DNA of 64,000 bases from Pelomonas asaccharophilus_A (lineage in GTDB: Bacteria > Pseudomonadota > Gammaproteobacteria > Burkholderiales > Burkholderiaceae_C): the NCBI RefSeq assembly GCF_031458115.1, contig NZ_JAVDXV010000001.1, forward strand, positions 620,001 through 684,000, written 5' to 3'. The notes below the pieces were generated by a model. That model worked only from the letters and a program-made list of their open reading frames with translations, did not search any database and had not been told where the DNA came from. A program made the translations under genes and the position numbers. Shown piece by piece: positions 35,449-45,146 of the stretch (the stretch's first letter is position 1; each line of letters starts with the position of its first letter).

Positions 35449-35582
35449 GGGCCGAGCGCCGGGCCGCTCCCAAGCCGGCCCGTCATGGCGATGTGCGAGC
35501 GGCTTAATGCCGCGAGCATCGCCGTCCCCTCGGGGGACCGACCAGTTCGCCCGCGTTCAGCGCGGCGAAACTGGGCGAGGGG
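35449..35582. repeat. 135-bp intergenic structured repeat, copy B
   Basis: About 88% identical to 19800-19934. It has the same stems, for example GCGGC/GCCGC around TTAAT and GTCCCC/GGGGAC around TCG. It lies between the convergent dinG and bamD genes and touches the bamD stop codon directly. Confidence 0.85.
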
Positions 35583-36398
35583 TCACCACAATTGCCACCA
35601 GCGGCGCTTGCTTTTCACATTGCCGCTGGCGTACTGGCTTGCGGGGAAGTTCTTGTCCAGCACGCGACGCGCGTCGTCGCGCAGCTGCGCCAGGCCCAGC
35701 TTGTCGTAGCTCTCGCTCATGATGTAGAGCGCTTCCTCGATGCCCGGTGCGTATTGGAACTCGGCCACAGCCGACTGCGCGCGGTTCGCCGCGGCCACAT
35801 AGGCCTTGCGGTTGAAGTAGTAGCGCGCCACGTGGACCTCGTAGGCGGCCAGCGTGTTCGTGATGAAGTTGATGCGCGTCGTCGCGTCGGCCGCGTACCT
35901 GGACTCGGGGAACTGCTCCACCAGCTGGCGGAACGCCAGCAGCGCTTCCCGCGAGGCCTGCTGGTCGCGCTCCGACGGGTCCTGGTTGGCCAGGCGCCCG
36001 AACAGGCCCAGATCTTCGTTGAAGTTGACGATGCCCTTCATGTAGAGGGCGTAGTCCATCGCCGGGCTGGACGGGTTCAGCTTGATGAAGCGGTCCAGCG
36101 TCGTCACCGCCTGGGCGCGCTCGCCGCTGCGGTGGTAGGCCCAGGCCAGGTCCAGCGTCGCCTGCTGGCCCATCGTCGTGCCGGCGGCGCGGCCTTCGAT
36201 GCGCTCCAGCGTCTTGATCGCACGGTCGTAGCTGCCGGAATTCAGGTCGTCCTTGGCGTCTGAATACAATTTGTCCAGCGCCGCCTGCGAGTTCGGGTCG
36301 TCCTTGGCCGTGGAGCCACAGCCGCTCAGGCCCAGCGCAAGGGCCGTCAGCACGGCGCCGGCGACGATGCGGCCGGCCTTGAATTTCTCAACAAACAT
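35583..36398 (-). CDS. bamD: Outer-membrane assembly lipoprotein BamD
   Basis: Essential lipoprotein of the BAM complex that assembles beta-barrels with BamA, 271 aa. The signal ends in the lipobox LSGC. The TPR-like repeats follow (YDRAIKTLERIEGRA, AYHRSGERAQAVTTLDRFIKL, and others). Length and the C-terminal RRWWQLW fit the betaproteobacterial form. It is divergent from rluD, and their start regions lie within 45 bp. bamB, another BAM component, is at 47152. Confidence 0.95.
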   Translation of the reverse strand: MFVEKFKAGRIVAGAVLTALALGLSGCGSTAKDDPNSQAALDKLYSDAKDDLNSGSYDRAIKTLERIEGRAAGTTMGQQATLDLAWAYHRSGERAQAVTTLDRFIKLNPSSPAMDYALYMKGIVNFNEDLGLFGRLANQDPSERDQQASREALLAFRQLVEQFPESRYAADATTRINFITNTLAAYEVHVARYYFNRKAYVAAANRAQSAVAEFQYAPGIEEALYIMSESYDKLGLAQLRDDARRVLDKNFPASQYASGNVKSKRRWWQLW

Positions 36399-36441
36399 GT
36401 CTGAAGTCGACGGCGATGCTGCCGGCTGGTCACAAGGAACG

Positions 36442-37464
36442 ATGGACGCGGAGTATAGGGCGGGGGGTCTGTCGGACCCGGAAGACGAAGCGGGCGAACT
36501 TGCCGCTGCCGATGACGCTGCCGAGCGTCGCGGTGCGGAGGTCGATGCCGCGGGTCATGGCGAGCGCCTGGACCGTTGGCTGACGGGCCTGGCGCCCGAG
36601 TTCTCGCGCAACCACCTGCAGGTCTTGATCGAGCGCGGCTGCGTGACGGCCGACGGCAAGCCGGTCACCAAGCCGGCCCATCGGCTGCGGGCCGGCCAGC
36701 GCCTCGAGATCGAGCTGCAGCCCACCGACGAGAGTCGCGCCTTCCGCGCCGAGGCGATGGCGCTGGCCGTGGTCTTCGAGGACGAGCACCTGGCGGTCAT
36801 CGACAAGCCGGTCGGCCTCGTCGTGCATCCGGCGCCGGGCAACTGGTCCGGCACACTGATGAACGGCCTGCTGGCCCGCCACCCGGCGGCCGCGACGCTG
36901 CCGCGCGCCGGCATCGTGCACCGGCTGGACAAGGACACCAGCGGGCTGATGGTCGTCGGCAAGACGCTGGAGGCCGTCACCGCGCTGAGCCGCCAGATCG
37001 CGGCCCGCGAGGTGCACCGCGAGTACCTGGCGCTGGCCTGGGGGCGCGTCGAGGAGGACTTCGTCGTCGAGAAGGCGCTGCGCCGCGACCCGGTGTCGCG
37101 CGTGAAGATGGCCGTGGCGCCCGCCAACCTGGGCAAACCGGCGCGCACCGATGTCTTCCCGCTGGGCGTGGGCGAGGTGAAGGTGGGCGTGCAGGACCGG
37201 CCCGTCAGCGCGGTGCACTGCGTGCTGCACACCGGCCGCACGCACCAGATCCGCGTTCACCTGGCGCACAGCGGCCACCCGCTGGTTGCCGACGTGCTCT
37301 ACGGGGGGCTGCCGGCGCTGGGGCTGGCGCGCCAGGCGCTGCATGCGGCACGGCTGTCCTTCCAGCACCCGGTCACCGGCGAGGCCCTGGCGCTGACGGC
37401 GCCGCTGCCCGCCGACCTCGCCACGGCCTGGTCGGAAATCGGTGCCGAAGGCCTGCCCGGCTGA
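36442..37464 (+). CDS. rluD: 23S rRNA pseudouridine synthase RluD
   Basis: Makes pseudouridines 1911, 1915 and 1917 in helix 69 in the E. coli homologue. It has 340 aa from the ATG at 36442, which has AAGGA 4 bp upstream. An ATG at 36397 would add 15 residues but overlaps the bamD start codon. An acidic N-terminal tail precedes the S4 RNA-binding domain (about 35-95). The catalytic Asp163 lies in GIVHRLDKDTSGLMVV. The conserved TGRTHQIRVHLAHSGHPLVAD is near the end. Confidence 0.93.
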   Translation: MDAEYRAGGLSDPEDEAGELAAADDAAERRGAEVDAAGHGERLDRWLTGLAPEFSRNHLQVLIERGCVTADGKPVTKPAHRLRAGQRLEIELQPTDESRAFRAEAMALAVVFEDEHLAVIDKPVGLVVHPAPGNWSGTLMNGLLARHPAAATLPRAGIVHRLDKDTSGLMVVGKTLEAVTALSRQIAAREVHREYLALAWGRVEEDFVVEKALRRDPVSRVKMAVAPANLGKPARTDVFPLGVGEVKVGVQDRPVSAVHCVLHTGRTHQIRVHLAHSGHPLVADVLYGGLPALGLARQALHAARLSFQHPVTGEALALTAPLPADLATAWSEIGAEGLPG

Positions 37465-37470
37465 CATGGC

Positions 37471-37476
37471 TACAAT
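37471..37476 (+). promoter_or_regulatory. -10 box of scpB-rluB, with a long leader
   Basis: TACAAT lies 7 bp after the rluD stop codon. Transcription from about 37483 would give a leader of about 214 nt before scpB. I see no gene and no recognised RNA family in that leader. Confidence 0.4.
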
Positions 37477-37696
37477 GCGGTCCGTTGTCGTGTCAGCGTG
37501 CTGTGCCGAGAGGGTGCAGCCCCGAGCCGGATCGCTGTCCAACCCGGAAACCGACAACCGAATCGCTGGCGCGCCCGGCTGCTTGATGGCCAGGCAACGC
37601 GCCAGGCCCGCCTCAGCAGACGAATCAGCACTTGGATGAGCGCCGCTGCGGGGCCAACGCCAGAGCTCTACCCATTGAGGGTGCGAAGTTGAGTTC

Positions 37697-38515
37697 ATGA
37701 ATACGCAGGATGCCAAGCGCGTCCTTGAAACCGCGCTGATCTGTGCCTCGCAGCCGCTGACGCTGCGCGAGATGCGAAGCCTGTTCGCCGACGAACTCGG
37801 CGCCGACAGCCTGCGCAGCCTGCTCGACGAGCTGACCCGCGACTGGGACGGCAAGGGTGTCGAGCTGGTCGCGCTGGCTTCGGGCTGGCGCTTCCAGAGC
37901 CGGCCCGAGCTGCGCGAGTACCTGGACCGGCTGCACCCCGAGAAGCCGCCGCGCTACTCGCGCGCCGTGCTGGAAACTTTGGCCATCATTGCCTACCGTC
38001 AGCCGGTCACGCGCGGCGACATCGAGGACATCCGCGGCGTCGTCGTGGCCAGCCAGATCATCAAGCAACTGGAAGACCGCGGCTGGATCGACGCCATCGG
38101 CCACCGCGAGACGCCCGGCCGGCCGGCGCTGTACGCGACGACCAAGGCCTTCCTGGACGACCTGGGCCTGGCCAGCCTGGAACAGTTGCCGGCCCTGGAG
38201 GTCGGCAGCGAACCGCCGGCCTTCGAGGCGCTGCAAGGCCAGTTGCTGGCCGACGCCGACGAGGCGACCGCAGAGGCTCCGACGGCCGCCGTGGTCGAGG
38301 CGCCAGCCGCCGAGGCTCATCCCGAGGTTCAGCCTGAAGCGGCCGCCGATGCGCCTGCCGAGGTGCTCGAGCCCGCCGCCGAGGAGCCCGAAGCCGCGCC
38401 GGCCGAGGCCTCTGCCGATCTGCCTGCGCCGTCGCGAAGCCTGTTCGGCGACGACGGCACCCCCGCACTCCCCAATCCCGATCCCACCGATCCGCCCCCG
38501 CAACCCCAGCACTGA
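37697..38515 (+). CDS. scpB: Segregation and condensation protein ScpB
   Basis: Kleisin-interacting subunit of the SMC-ScpAB condensin, with paired winged-helix domains in the first about 180 residues (LETLAIIAYRQPVTRGDIEDIRG is diagnostic). It has 272 aa, longer than usual, because of an acidic Ala/Glu/Pro-rich C-terminal tail from about residue 185. That tail is probably disordered. scpA is not adjacent in this window. rluB starts 5 bp downstream, a classic scpB-rluB pair. Confidence 0.94.
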   Translation: MNTQDAKRVLETALICASQPLTLREMRSLFADELGADSLRSLLDELTRDWDGKGVELVALASGWRFQSRPELREYLDRLHPEKPPRYSRAVLETLAIIAYRQPVTRGDIEDIRGVVVASQIIKQLEDRGWIDAIGHRETPGRPALYATTKAFLDDLGLASLEQLPALEVGSEPPAFEALQGQLLADADEATAEAPTAAVVEAPAAEAHPEVQPEAAADAPAEVLEPAAEEPEAAPAEASADLPAPSRSLFGDDGTPALPNPDPTDPPPQPQH

Positions 38516-38520
38516 CTCGC

Positions 38521-40464
38521 ATGAACGACGCCGCTGATCAAGACAAGCCCCTGCCCACCGCCGCCGAAGGCGAGGCACCCGCCGCGCCCAAGCGCCGCCG
38601 CACGACTAAGGCCGCCGCCGAGAGCGCTCCCGAGGCGGTCGCCGCCGCGGAAGAGGCCGCCGTGCCTGTGAAGCGCACGCGCCGCAAGGCCGCCGCCGCC
38701 GAGACGGAGGCGTCCGAGGCTGCAGCGCCTGAAGCAGCGCCTGCCGAAGAGGCGGCGCCGGCCCCGGCCCGCAAGCGCGCGCCGCGCAAGACGGCGGCCG
38801 TGACCGAGGCTGCGGCCGAGCCGGCGCCGGACGTGGTGCAGGCGCCGCTGTTCACGCTGGCCGAGGAAGCGCCGGCCGTGGTGGCGGCCGAGGGCGATGG
38901 CGGTGACGAGGGCGAGGACGGCGAAGGTGGCGAGGGCGAGGACGGCGAGCGTGGTGGCCGCGGCCGCAACCGCCGGCGCAACCGCAAGGAGCGCGCCGAG
39001 CGTCAGGCAGCGGGCCAGGGTGAGGGCGGTGGTGCCGGCGGCGAGCTGCCCAGCCCGGCCGTGACGCCTGAGTTGGTGGAGGCTGCCGGTGCGCGCTTCG
39101 CCGACGTGCTGTCGGGCAATCTGGATGCCGAGTCCGAAGGCCCGATCGGCGAACCGCCGACGCTGCGCCCCGAGCCCGAAGAGGAGGTCGAGGCCGCCGA
39201 CGGCGAGAACAAGCGCGTGCTGGCGCCGGACGCCGACGCGCCCAAGCTGCAGAAGGTGCTGGCCCAGGCCGGCATCGGTTCACGCCGCGACATCGAGGAA
39301 TGGATCGCCGAGGGCAAGATCGAGGTCAACGGCGAGGTGGCCCACGTGGGTCAGCGCATTTCGTTCGGCGACCGCGTGAAGGTCAACGGCAAGGACGTGC
39401 GCGTGCGCATCTCGCCGCCCAACCCGCGCATCCTGGCGTATCACAAGCCCACCGGCGAGGTGTCGACGTTCAACGACCCCGAGGGTCGCCCCACGGTGTT
39501 CCGCACGCTGCCGCGAGTGCAGGGGCAGAAGTGGCAGTCCGTCGGCCGCCTGGACATCAACACCGAAGGCCTGCTGCTGTTCACGAACTCCGGCGAACTG
39601 GCCAACCAGCTGATGCACCCGCGCTTCGGCGTGGAACGCGAGTACGCGGCCCGCGTGCTGGGCTCGCTGAGCGACGAGCAGCGCGCCAAGCTGCTGGAAG
39701 GCGTCAGCGTCGACGGCCAGACGGCGGCTTTCAAGAGCGTGGAAGACGGCGGCGGCGAAGGCGCCAACCGCTGGTACCGCGTCACCATCACTGAAGGCCG
39801 CAACCGTGAGGTGCGCAAGCTGTTCGAGGCCGTGGGCTTGGTGGTCAGCCGGCTGATCCGCATCCGCTACGGCACCGTCGTGCTGCCGCGCGGTCTCAAG
39901 CGAGGCGTCTGGGTGGAACTGGGCGACGACGATGTGCGCGTCATCCGCCGGCTGGCCGGCCACGGTTCGCACAACGGCCAGCCGCAGCAGCAACAAGGCC
40001 AACAGCAGCAGGGCAACAACAAGAAGGACCGCAACAAGCGCCGCTCCGACGACCGCCACAGCGGCGTGGGCCCGCGCCCCAGCCGCCCGCCCGAGCCGCA
40101 GCAGCCGCGCATGCAGCGCGAGGAACGCGCCCCGCGCCGCGATGACGACGAGGACGAGGACGACGGCTTCATTCCGCATCACATCAATCCGCTGGAGCAG
40201 ACCTTCGACCGTCGCCATGCGACGGGCGGCAAGCGCGGCATTCCGCAGGGCTTCGGCGCCGGCGGGAGCCAGCAGCGCGACAAGCCGGCCAAGGGCGGCG
40301 GCAACAAGGGCGGCGGCCCGCGCGAGCCCGATCCGATGCAGACCTCCATGGGCTACATCGGCGGCGACGCCTACCTGCGCCGTGGCGGCGGTGGCGGCGG
40401 CCGCGGCGGCAAGGGCGGGGGCGGTGGTCGCTCCGGCGGCGGCTTCGGCGGCCGTCACCGTTGA
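38521..40464 (+). CDS. rluB: 23S rRNA pseudouridine synthase RluB with long disordered tails
   Basis: Modifies 23S rRNA position 2605 in the E. coli homologue. It has 647 aa, about twice E. coli RluB. Residues 1-240 are Ala/Glu-rich with Lys/Arg clusters (KRRRTTK, RRKAAAAE, RKRAPRK). The S4 domain starts near 241 (KLQKVLAQAGIGSRRDIEEW). The catalytic Asp345 is in GRLDINTEG. After about residue 470 the tail turns Gln/Asn-rich, then Arg/Asp, then ends in Gly runs (GGGGGGRGGKGGGGG). The tails may bind RNA or aid condensation, which is inference only. Confidence 0.92.
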   Translation: MNDAADQDKPLPTAAEGEAPAAPKRRRTTKAAAESAPEAVAAAEEAAVPVKRTRRKAAAAETEASEAAAPEAAPAEEAAPAPARKRAPRKTAAVTEAAAEPAPDVVQAPLFTLAEEAPAVVAAEGDGGDEGEDGEGGEGEDGERGGRGRNRRRNRKERAERQAAGQGEGGGAGGELPSPAVTPELVEAAGARFADVLSGNLDAESEGPIGEPPTLRPEPEEEVEAADGENKRVLAPDADAPKLQKVLAQAGIGSRRDIEEWIAEGKIEVNGEVAHVGQRISFGDRVKVNGKDVRVRISPPNPRILAYHKPTGEVSTFNDPEGRPTVFRTLPRVQGQKWQSVGRLDINTEGLLLFTNSGELANQLMHPRFGVEREYAARVLGSLSDEQRAKLLEGVSVDGQTAAFKSVEDGGGEGANRWYRVTITEGRNREVRKLFEAVGLVVSRLIRIRYGTVVLPRGLKRGVWVELGDDDVRVIRRLAGHGSHNGQPQQQQGQQQQGNNKKDRNKRRSDDRHSGVGPRPSRPPEPQQPRMQREERAPRRDDDEDEDDGFIPHHINPLEQTFDRRHATGGKRGIPQGFGAGGSQQRDKPAKGGGNKGGGPREPDPMQTSMGYIGGDAYLRRGGGGGGRGGKGGGGGRSGGGFGGRHR

Positions 40465-40503
40465 CACCTTCGGGCGGATGACGGTTAGGGTCATCCCTCA
40501 CGG

Positions 40504-40509
40504 CTACAA
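40504..40509 (+). promoter_or_regulatory. -10 box of the ndk-rlmN run
   Basis: TACAAT within the same 17-base core as the tRNA-Leu(TAG) promoter. An inverted repeat GGATGAC/GTCATCC (40476-40482 and 40490-40496) covers the expected -35 zone and could be a protein-binding site. Confidence 0.4.
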
Positions 40510-40548
40510 TCGCCGGTTTTGTCCAATACGCCCCATCAGGAGAATCCC

Positions 40549-40977
40549 ATGGCGATCGAAACCACCCTGTCCATCATCAAGCCCGATGCCGTGGCAAAGA
40601 ACGTCATCGGCCAGATCTACGCCCGCTTCGAAGGCGCCGGCCTGAAGGTCGTGGCCGCCAAGATGGTGCACCTGTCGCGCGGCGAAGCCGAGCAGTTCTA
40701 CGCCGTCCACAAGGCCCGCCCGTTCTTCAACGACCTGGTCAACTTCATGATCAGCGGCCCGGTGATGATCCAGGCCCTGCAAGGCGAAGGCGCCATCCTG
40801 AAGAACCGCGACCTGATGGGCGCCACCGACCCGAAGAAGGCCGAGAAGGGCACCATCCGTGCTGACTTCGCCGACAGCATCGACGCCAACGCCGTGCACG
40901 GCTCCGACGCCGCCGAAACGGCCGCCGTCGAAGTGGCGTTCTTCTTCCCCGGCATGAACGTCTACGCTGCCAAGTAA
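40549..40977 (+). CDS. ndk: Nucleoside diphosphate kinase
   Basis: Transfers the gamma-phosphate between nucleoside triphosphates and diphosphates through a phospho-histidine, 142 aa. The ATG at 40549 follows CAGGAGAA. The active-site His117 is in NAVHGSDA. The N-terminal ETTLSIIKPDAVAKN is diagnostic. It is first in a 17-gene co-directional run that ends with hpt. rlmN follows after 39 bp. Confidence 0.97.
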   Translation: MAIETTLSIIKPDAVAKNVIGQIYARFEGAGLKVVAAKMVHLSRGEAEQFYAVHKARPFFNDLVNFMISGPVMIQALQGEGAILKNRDLMGATDPKKAEKGTIRADFADSIDANAVHGSDAAETAAVEVAFFFPGMNVYAAK

Positions 40978-41016
40978 ACCCCAACGGGGTCGGTGACCCC
41001 GGCCCAGGAAGTTCGT

Positions 41017-42126
41017 ATGGACGCGGTCAACCTGCTCGGTTTCGATCTGCCAGGCTTGGCCGCCTACTGCGAGCAACTGGGCGAAAAGAAATTCCGTGCG
41101 ACCCAGCTGTTCCGCTGGATCCACCAGAAAGGCGCGTCGGACTTCGAACAGATGTCCGACCTCGCCAAGTCCCTGCGCGACAAGCTCAAGGGGCGCGCTC
41201 ACATCACCGCGCTGCCGGTGATCTCCGAGCATGTGTCCACCGACGGCACCATCAAATGGCTGTTCGATGTCGGTGCCGGCAATGCCGTCGAGGCGGTGTT
41301 CATCCCCGAGGACGACCGCGGCACGCTGTGCATCTCCAGCCAGGCCGGTTGCGCCGTGGGCTGCCGCTTCTGCTCCACCGGCCACCAGGGCTTCAGCCGC
41401 AACCTGACGACGGCCGAGATCACGGCCCAGCTGTGGTTCGCCGAGCATTCGCTGCGGCAGCGCCAGAACACGACCGAGCGCGTCATCTCCAACGTCGTGA
41501 TGATGGGCATGGGCGAGCCGCTGCAGAACTACGACCAGCTCGTGCCGTCGCTGAAGACCATGCTGGACGACCATGGCTACGGCCTGAGCCGGCGCCGCGT
41601 GACGGTGTCGACCTCGGGCGTGGTGCCCATGATCGACCGGCTGCGCGAGGACTGCCCGGTGGCGCTGGCCGTCAGCCTGCACGCGCCTACCGATCCGCTG
41701 CGCGACCAGCTCGTGCCGCTGAACAAGAAATACCCCATCGCCGAGCTGCTGGACGCCTGCAACCGCTACCTGGAGAAGGCGCCGCGCGACTTCATCACCT
41801 TCGAGTACTGCATGCTGCAGGAGGTGAACGACGCGCCCGAGCAGGCGCGCGAGCTGGTCAAGCTGGTCAAGAACCGCGTGCCTTGCAAGCTCAACCTGAT
41901 CCCGTTCAACCCCTTCCCGGCTTCGGGCCTGATCCGCAGCACCAATGCGCGCGTGCAGGCCTTTGCCGAGGTGCTGATCCAGGCTGGCCTCGTGACCACC
42001 GTGCGCAAGACGCGCGGCGATGACATCGACGCCGCCTGCGGCCAGCTGGCGGGCGAAGTGCAGGACCGCACCCGCGCGCATATCCGCATGGTCAGGGCAC
42101 CCATCACGGTGGCCAAATCCAACTGA
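41017..42126 (+). CDS. rlmN: Dual-specificity RNA methyltransferase RlmN
   Basis: Radical SAM enzyme that makes m2A2503 in 23S rRNA and m2A37 in some tRNAs, 369 aa. The ATG at 41017 has AGGAAG upstream. The Fe-S cluster motif is Cys112-x3-Cys116-x2-Cys119 (CAVGCRFC). The methyl-accepting Cys341 is in AACGQL. All are present, so it should be active. pilF follows after 29 bp. Confidence 0.96.
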   Translation: MDAVNLLGFDLPGLAAYCEQLGEKKFRATQLFRWIHQKGASDFEQMSDLAKSLRDKLKGRAHITALPVISEHVSTDGTIKWLFDVGAGNAVEAVFIPEDDRGTLCISSQAGCAVGCRFCSTGHQGFSRNLTTAEITAQLWFAEHSLRQRQNTTERVISNVVMMGMGEPLQNYDQLVPSLKTMLDDHGYGLSRRRVTVSTSGVVPMIDRLREDCPVALAVSLHAPTDPLRDQLVPLNKKYPIAELLDACNRYLEKAPRDFITFEYCMLQEVNDAPEQARELVKLVKNRVPCKLNLIPFNPFPASGLIRSTNARVQAFAEVLIQAGLVTTVRKTRGDDIDAACGQLAGEVQDRTRAHIRMVRAPITVAKSN

Positions 42127-42155
42127 GGCGCTGATTGCCTAACCTCGAGGATTTG

Positions 42156-42938
42156 ATGAAGCGACTGCTGACCGTTCTGACCGCCGCCCTGCTCGCAGCC
42201 TGTGCCGGTACCGGCTCCGCCCCGCCGGCGGACCGCGAGATCAAGACCGACTCCGACCAGACCGACGCCGACCGCCGTGCGGCCATCCGCATGGAGCTGG
42301 CGCAGGGCTACTTCTCGCGCGGCCAGTTCGCGACCGCGCTGGACGAGCTGAAGCTGGCGCTGCAGGCCAAGCCCGACATGCGCGAGGCGATGAACCTGCG
42401 CGGCCTCATCTACGCCGCGATGGGTGACCATCAGCTGGCCGAGGAAACCTTCCGCCGCGCGCTGGCGATCTCGCCGGGCGATGCGGACACGCTGCACAAC
42501 TACGGCTGGTTCCTGTGCCAGCGCCAGCGCTGGGAGACGGCCGATTCGCTGTTCGACCAGGCGCTGGCCCAGTCCACCTACCGCGCACCTTCCCGCACGC
42601 TGCTGGCCAAGGGCGTCTGCGAGGCCCGCGCCGGCCGCCTGCTGGTGGCCGAGAAGACGCTGTCGCGCGCCTTCGAGCTGGACCCCGGCAGCCCGGCCAT
42701 CGCGGTCAACCTGTCCGAGGTGCTGTTCCGCAACAACGAGCTGCAGCGGGCGCGCTTCTACGTGAAGCGGGTCAATGACCAGCCCGAGCAGGCCAATGCG
42801 CAGAGCGCCTGGCTGCTGCTGCGCATCGAGCGCAAGCTGGGCAACACCGCGGCCGTGGACGACCTGGGGCTGCAACTGCGCCGCAAGCATCCGCAGGCGC
42901 CCGAGACGCAGGCGCTGGACGCCGGCCGCTACGACTGA
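42156..42938 (+). CDS. pilF: Type IV pilus biogenesis/stability lipoprotein PilF (PilW)
   Basis: Outer-membrane lipoprotein with tandem TPRs that helps secretin assembly in type IV pilus systems, 260 aa. I chose the ATG at 42156, which places the lipobox LAAC close to the start. CGAGG precedes it. At least four TPR units are visible (AALDELKLALQAKPD-like, DADTLHNYGWFLCQRQRWETA, SPAIAVNLSEVLFRNNE). Its place between rlmN and rodZ is conserved across proteobacteria. No other pilus gene is in the window. Confidence 0.92.
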   Translation: MKRLLTVLTAALLAACAGTGSAPPADREIKTDSDQTDADRRAAIRMELAQGYFSRGQFATALDELKLALQAKPDMREAMNLRGLIYAAMGDHQLAEETFRRALAISPGDADTLHNYGWFLCQRQRWETADSLFDQALAQSTYRAPSRTLLAKGVCEARAGRLLVAEKTLSRAFELDPGSPAIAVNLSEVLFRNNELQRARFYVKRVNDQPEQANAQSAWLLLRIERKLGNTAAVDDLGLQLRRKHPQAPETQALDAGRYD

Positions 42939-42972
42939 CCCGCCCGCGCGACAACCCACAAGAACGAGACCA

Positions 42973-43889
42973 ATGGAACCGATGACCGAGGGATCCGTCA
43001 GCCAGCCCGCCACCGCCGGCGCCTGGCTGAAGAGCGTGCGTCAGCAGCGCGGCCTGCACATCGCGGCGCTGGCCGTCACGCTCAAGGTGCCGCAGGCCAA
43101 GCTGGAGGCGCTGGAGGCCGACCGCTACAACGAACTTCCCGACGCCACGTTCGCCCGCGCGCTGGCCACGGCCATGTGCCGCGCGCTGAAGGTGGATGCG
43201 GCGCCGGTGCTGGCCTTGCTGCCGCGCACGCTGGCCAACGACTTCGACGTGCGGCCCGGGCTGAACCAGCCCTTCCGCGAGCGCGGCAGCGGCAGCATCG
43301 ACGGGGGTGCGCTGGCGCTGCTGGGCCGTCCCGTGGTCTGGGGACCGGCGCTGCTGCTGCTGGCCGCCGCCGCCGTCTACTGGATGCCCGCCAGCTGGTT
43401 CGAGCGCACCGAGACCCAGGCGACGCCGGTGGCCGTGTTCCCGCCGGCGGCCAGCACGGTCGCGGCGGCCAGTGCGCCGGTCGTGGAGTTCGTGCCGGCA
43501 CCGGCCGCGCAACCGGCCTCCGAGCCGGCGGCGTCGACGCCCGTGGCGGCGTCTGCAGCGGCTCCAGCACCGGCACCGCAGACCATCGCGGCCGCGCCCG
43601 TGCCGGTGACCACCGTTCCCGCCGCCGTCGCGCCCACGCCCACCGTGCCTGCCGGCCAGGCGTTGCGCGTCACGGCAACCGCCGAAACCTGGGTCGAGGT
43701 CGTGGATGCCCAGGGCCAGACGCTGCTGTCGCGCCTGCTGCGCGAAGGCGAGCAGCAACTGCTGGGCGGCTCGGCCCCGTACAAGGTGCGCGTCGGCAAC
43801 GTCGCCGGCACGCGCATCGAATGGCGCGGTGCCGCGGTGGACCTGGCCGGCCGTTCCAAGGACAACGTCGCCCGTCTGGAGTTGAATTG

Positions 43890-43890
<1 letters not shown>
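42973..43890 (+). CDS. rodZ: RodZ-like helix-turn-helix membrane protein
   Basis: Cytoskeletal adaptor homologue, 305 aa. The N-terminal Xre-like HTH (LKSVRQQRGLHIAALAVTLK) contacts MreB in RodZ. One membrane helix lies at about 121-137. A periplasmic Ala/Pro/Thr-rich stretch of about 90 residues follows, then a C-terminal DUF4115 domain (ETWVEVVDAQGQTLLSRLL). The start may be ATG 42973 or 42982. Its stop overlaps the ispG start as TGATG. The gene order pilF-rodZ-ispG-hisS supports the call. Confidence 0.88.

Positions 43891-45146
<1,256 letters not shown>

Noticed and set aside
36253..36441. Longer rluD starting inside bamD
   Set aside because: The extension is antisense to the bamD lipoprotein signal. 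The ATG at 36442 has a good ribosome site.
37663..37679. A tRNA D-arm-like stretch on the minus strand (complement CTCAATGGGTAGAGC)
   Set aside because: No matching T arm, acceptor stem or CCA lies at the right distance, so it is not a tRNA.
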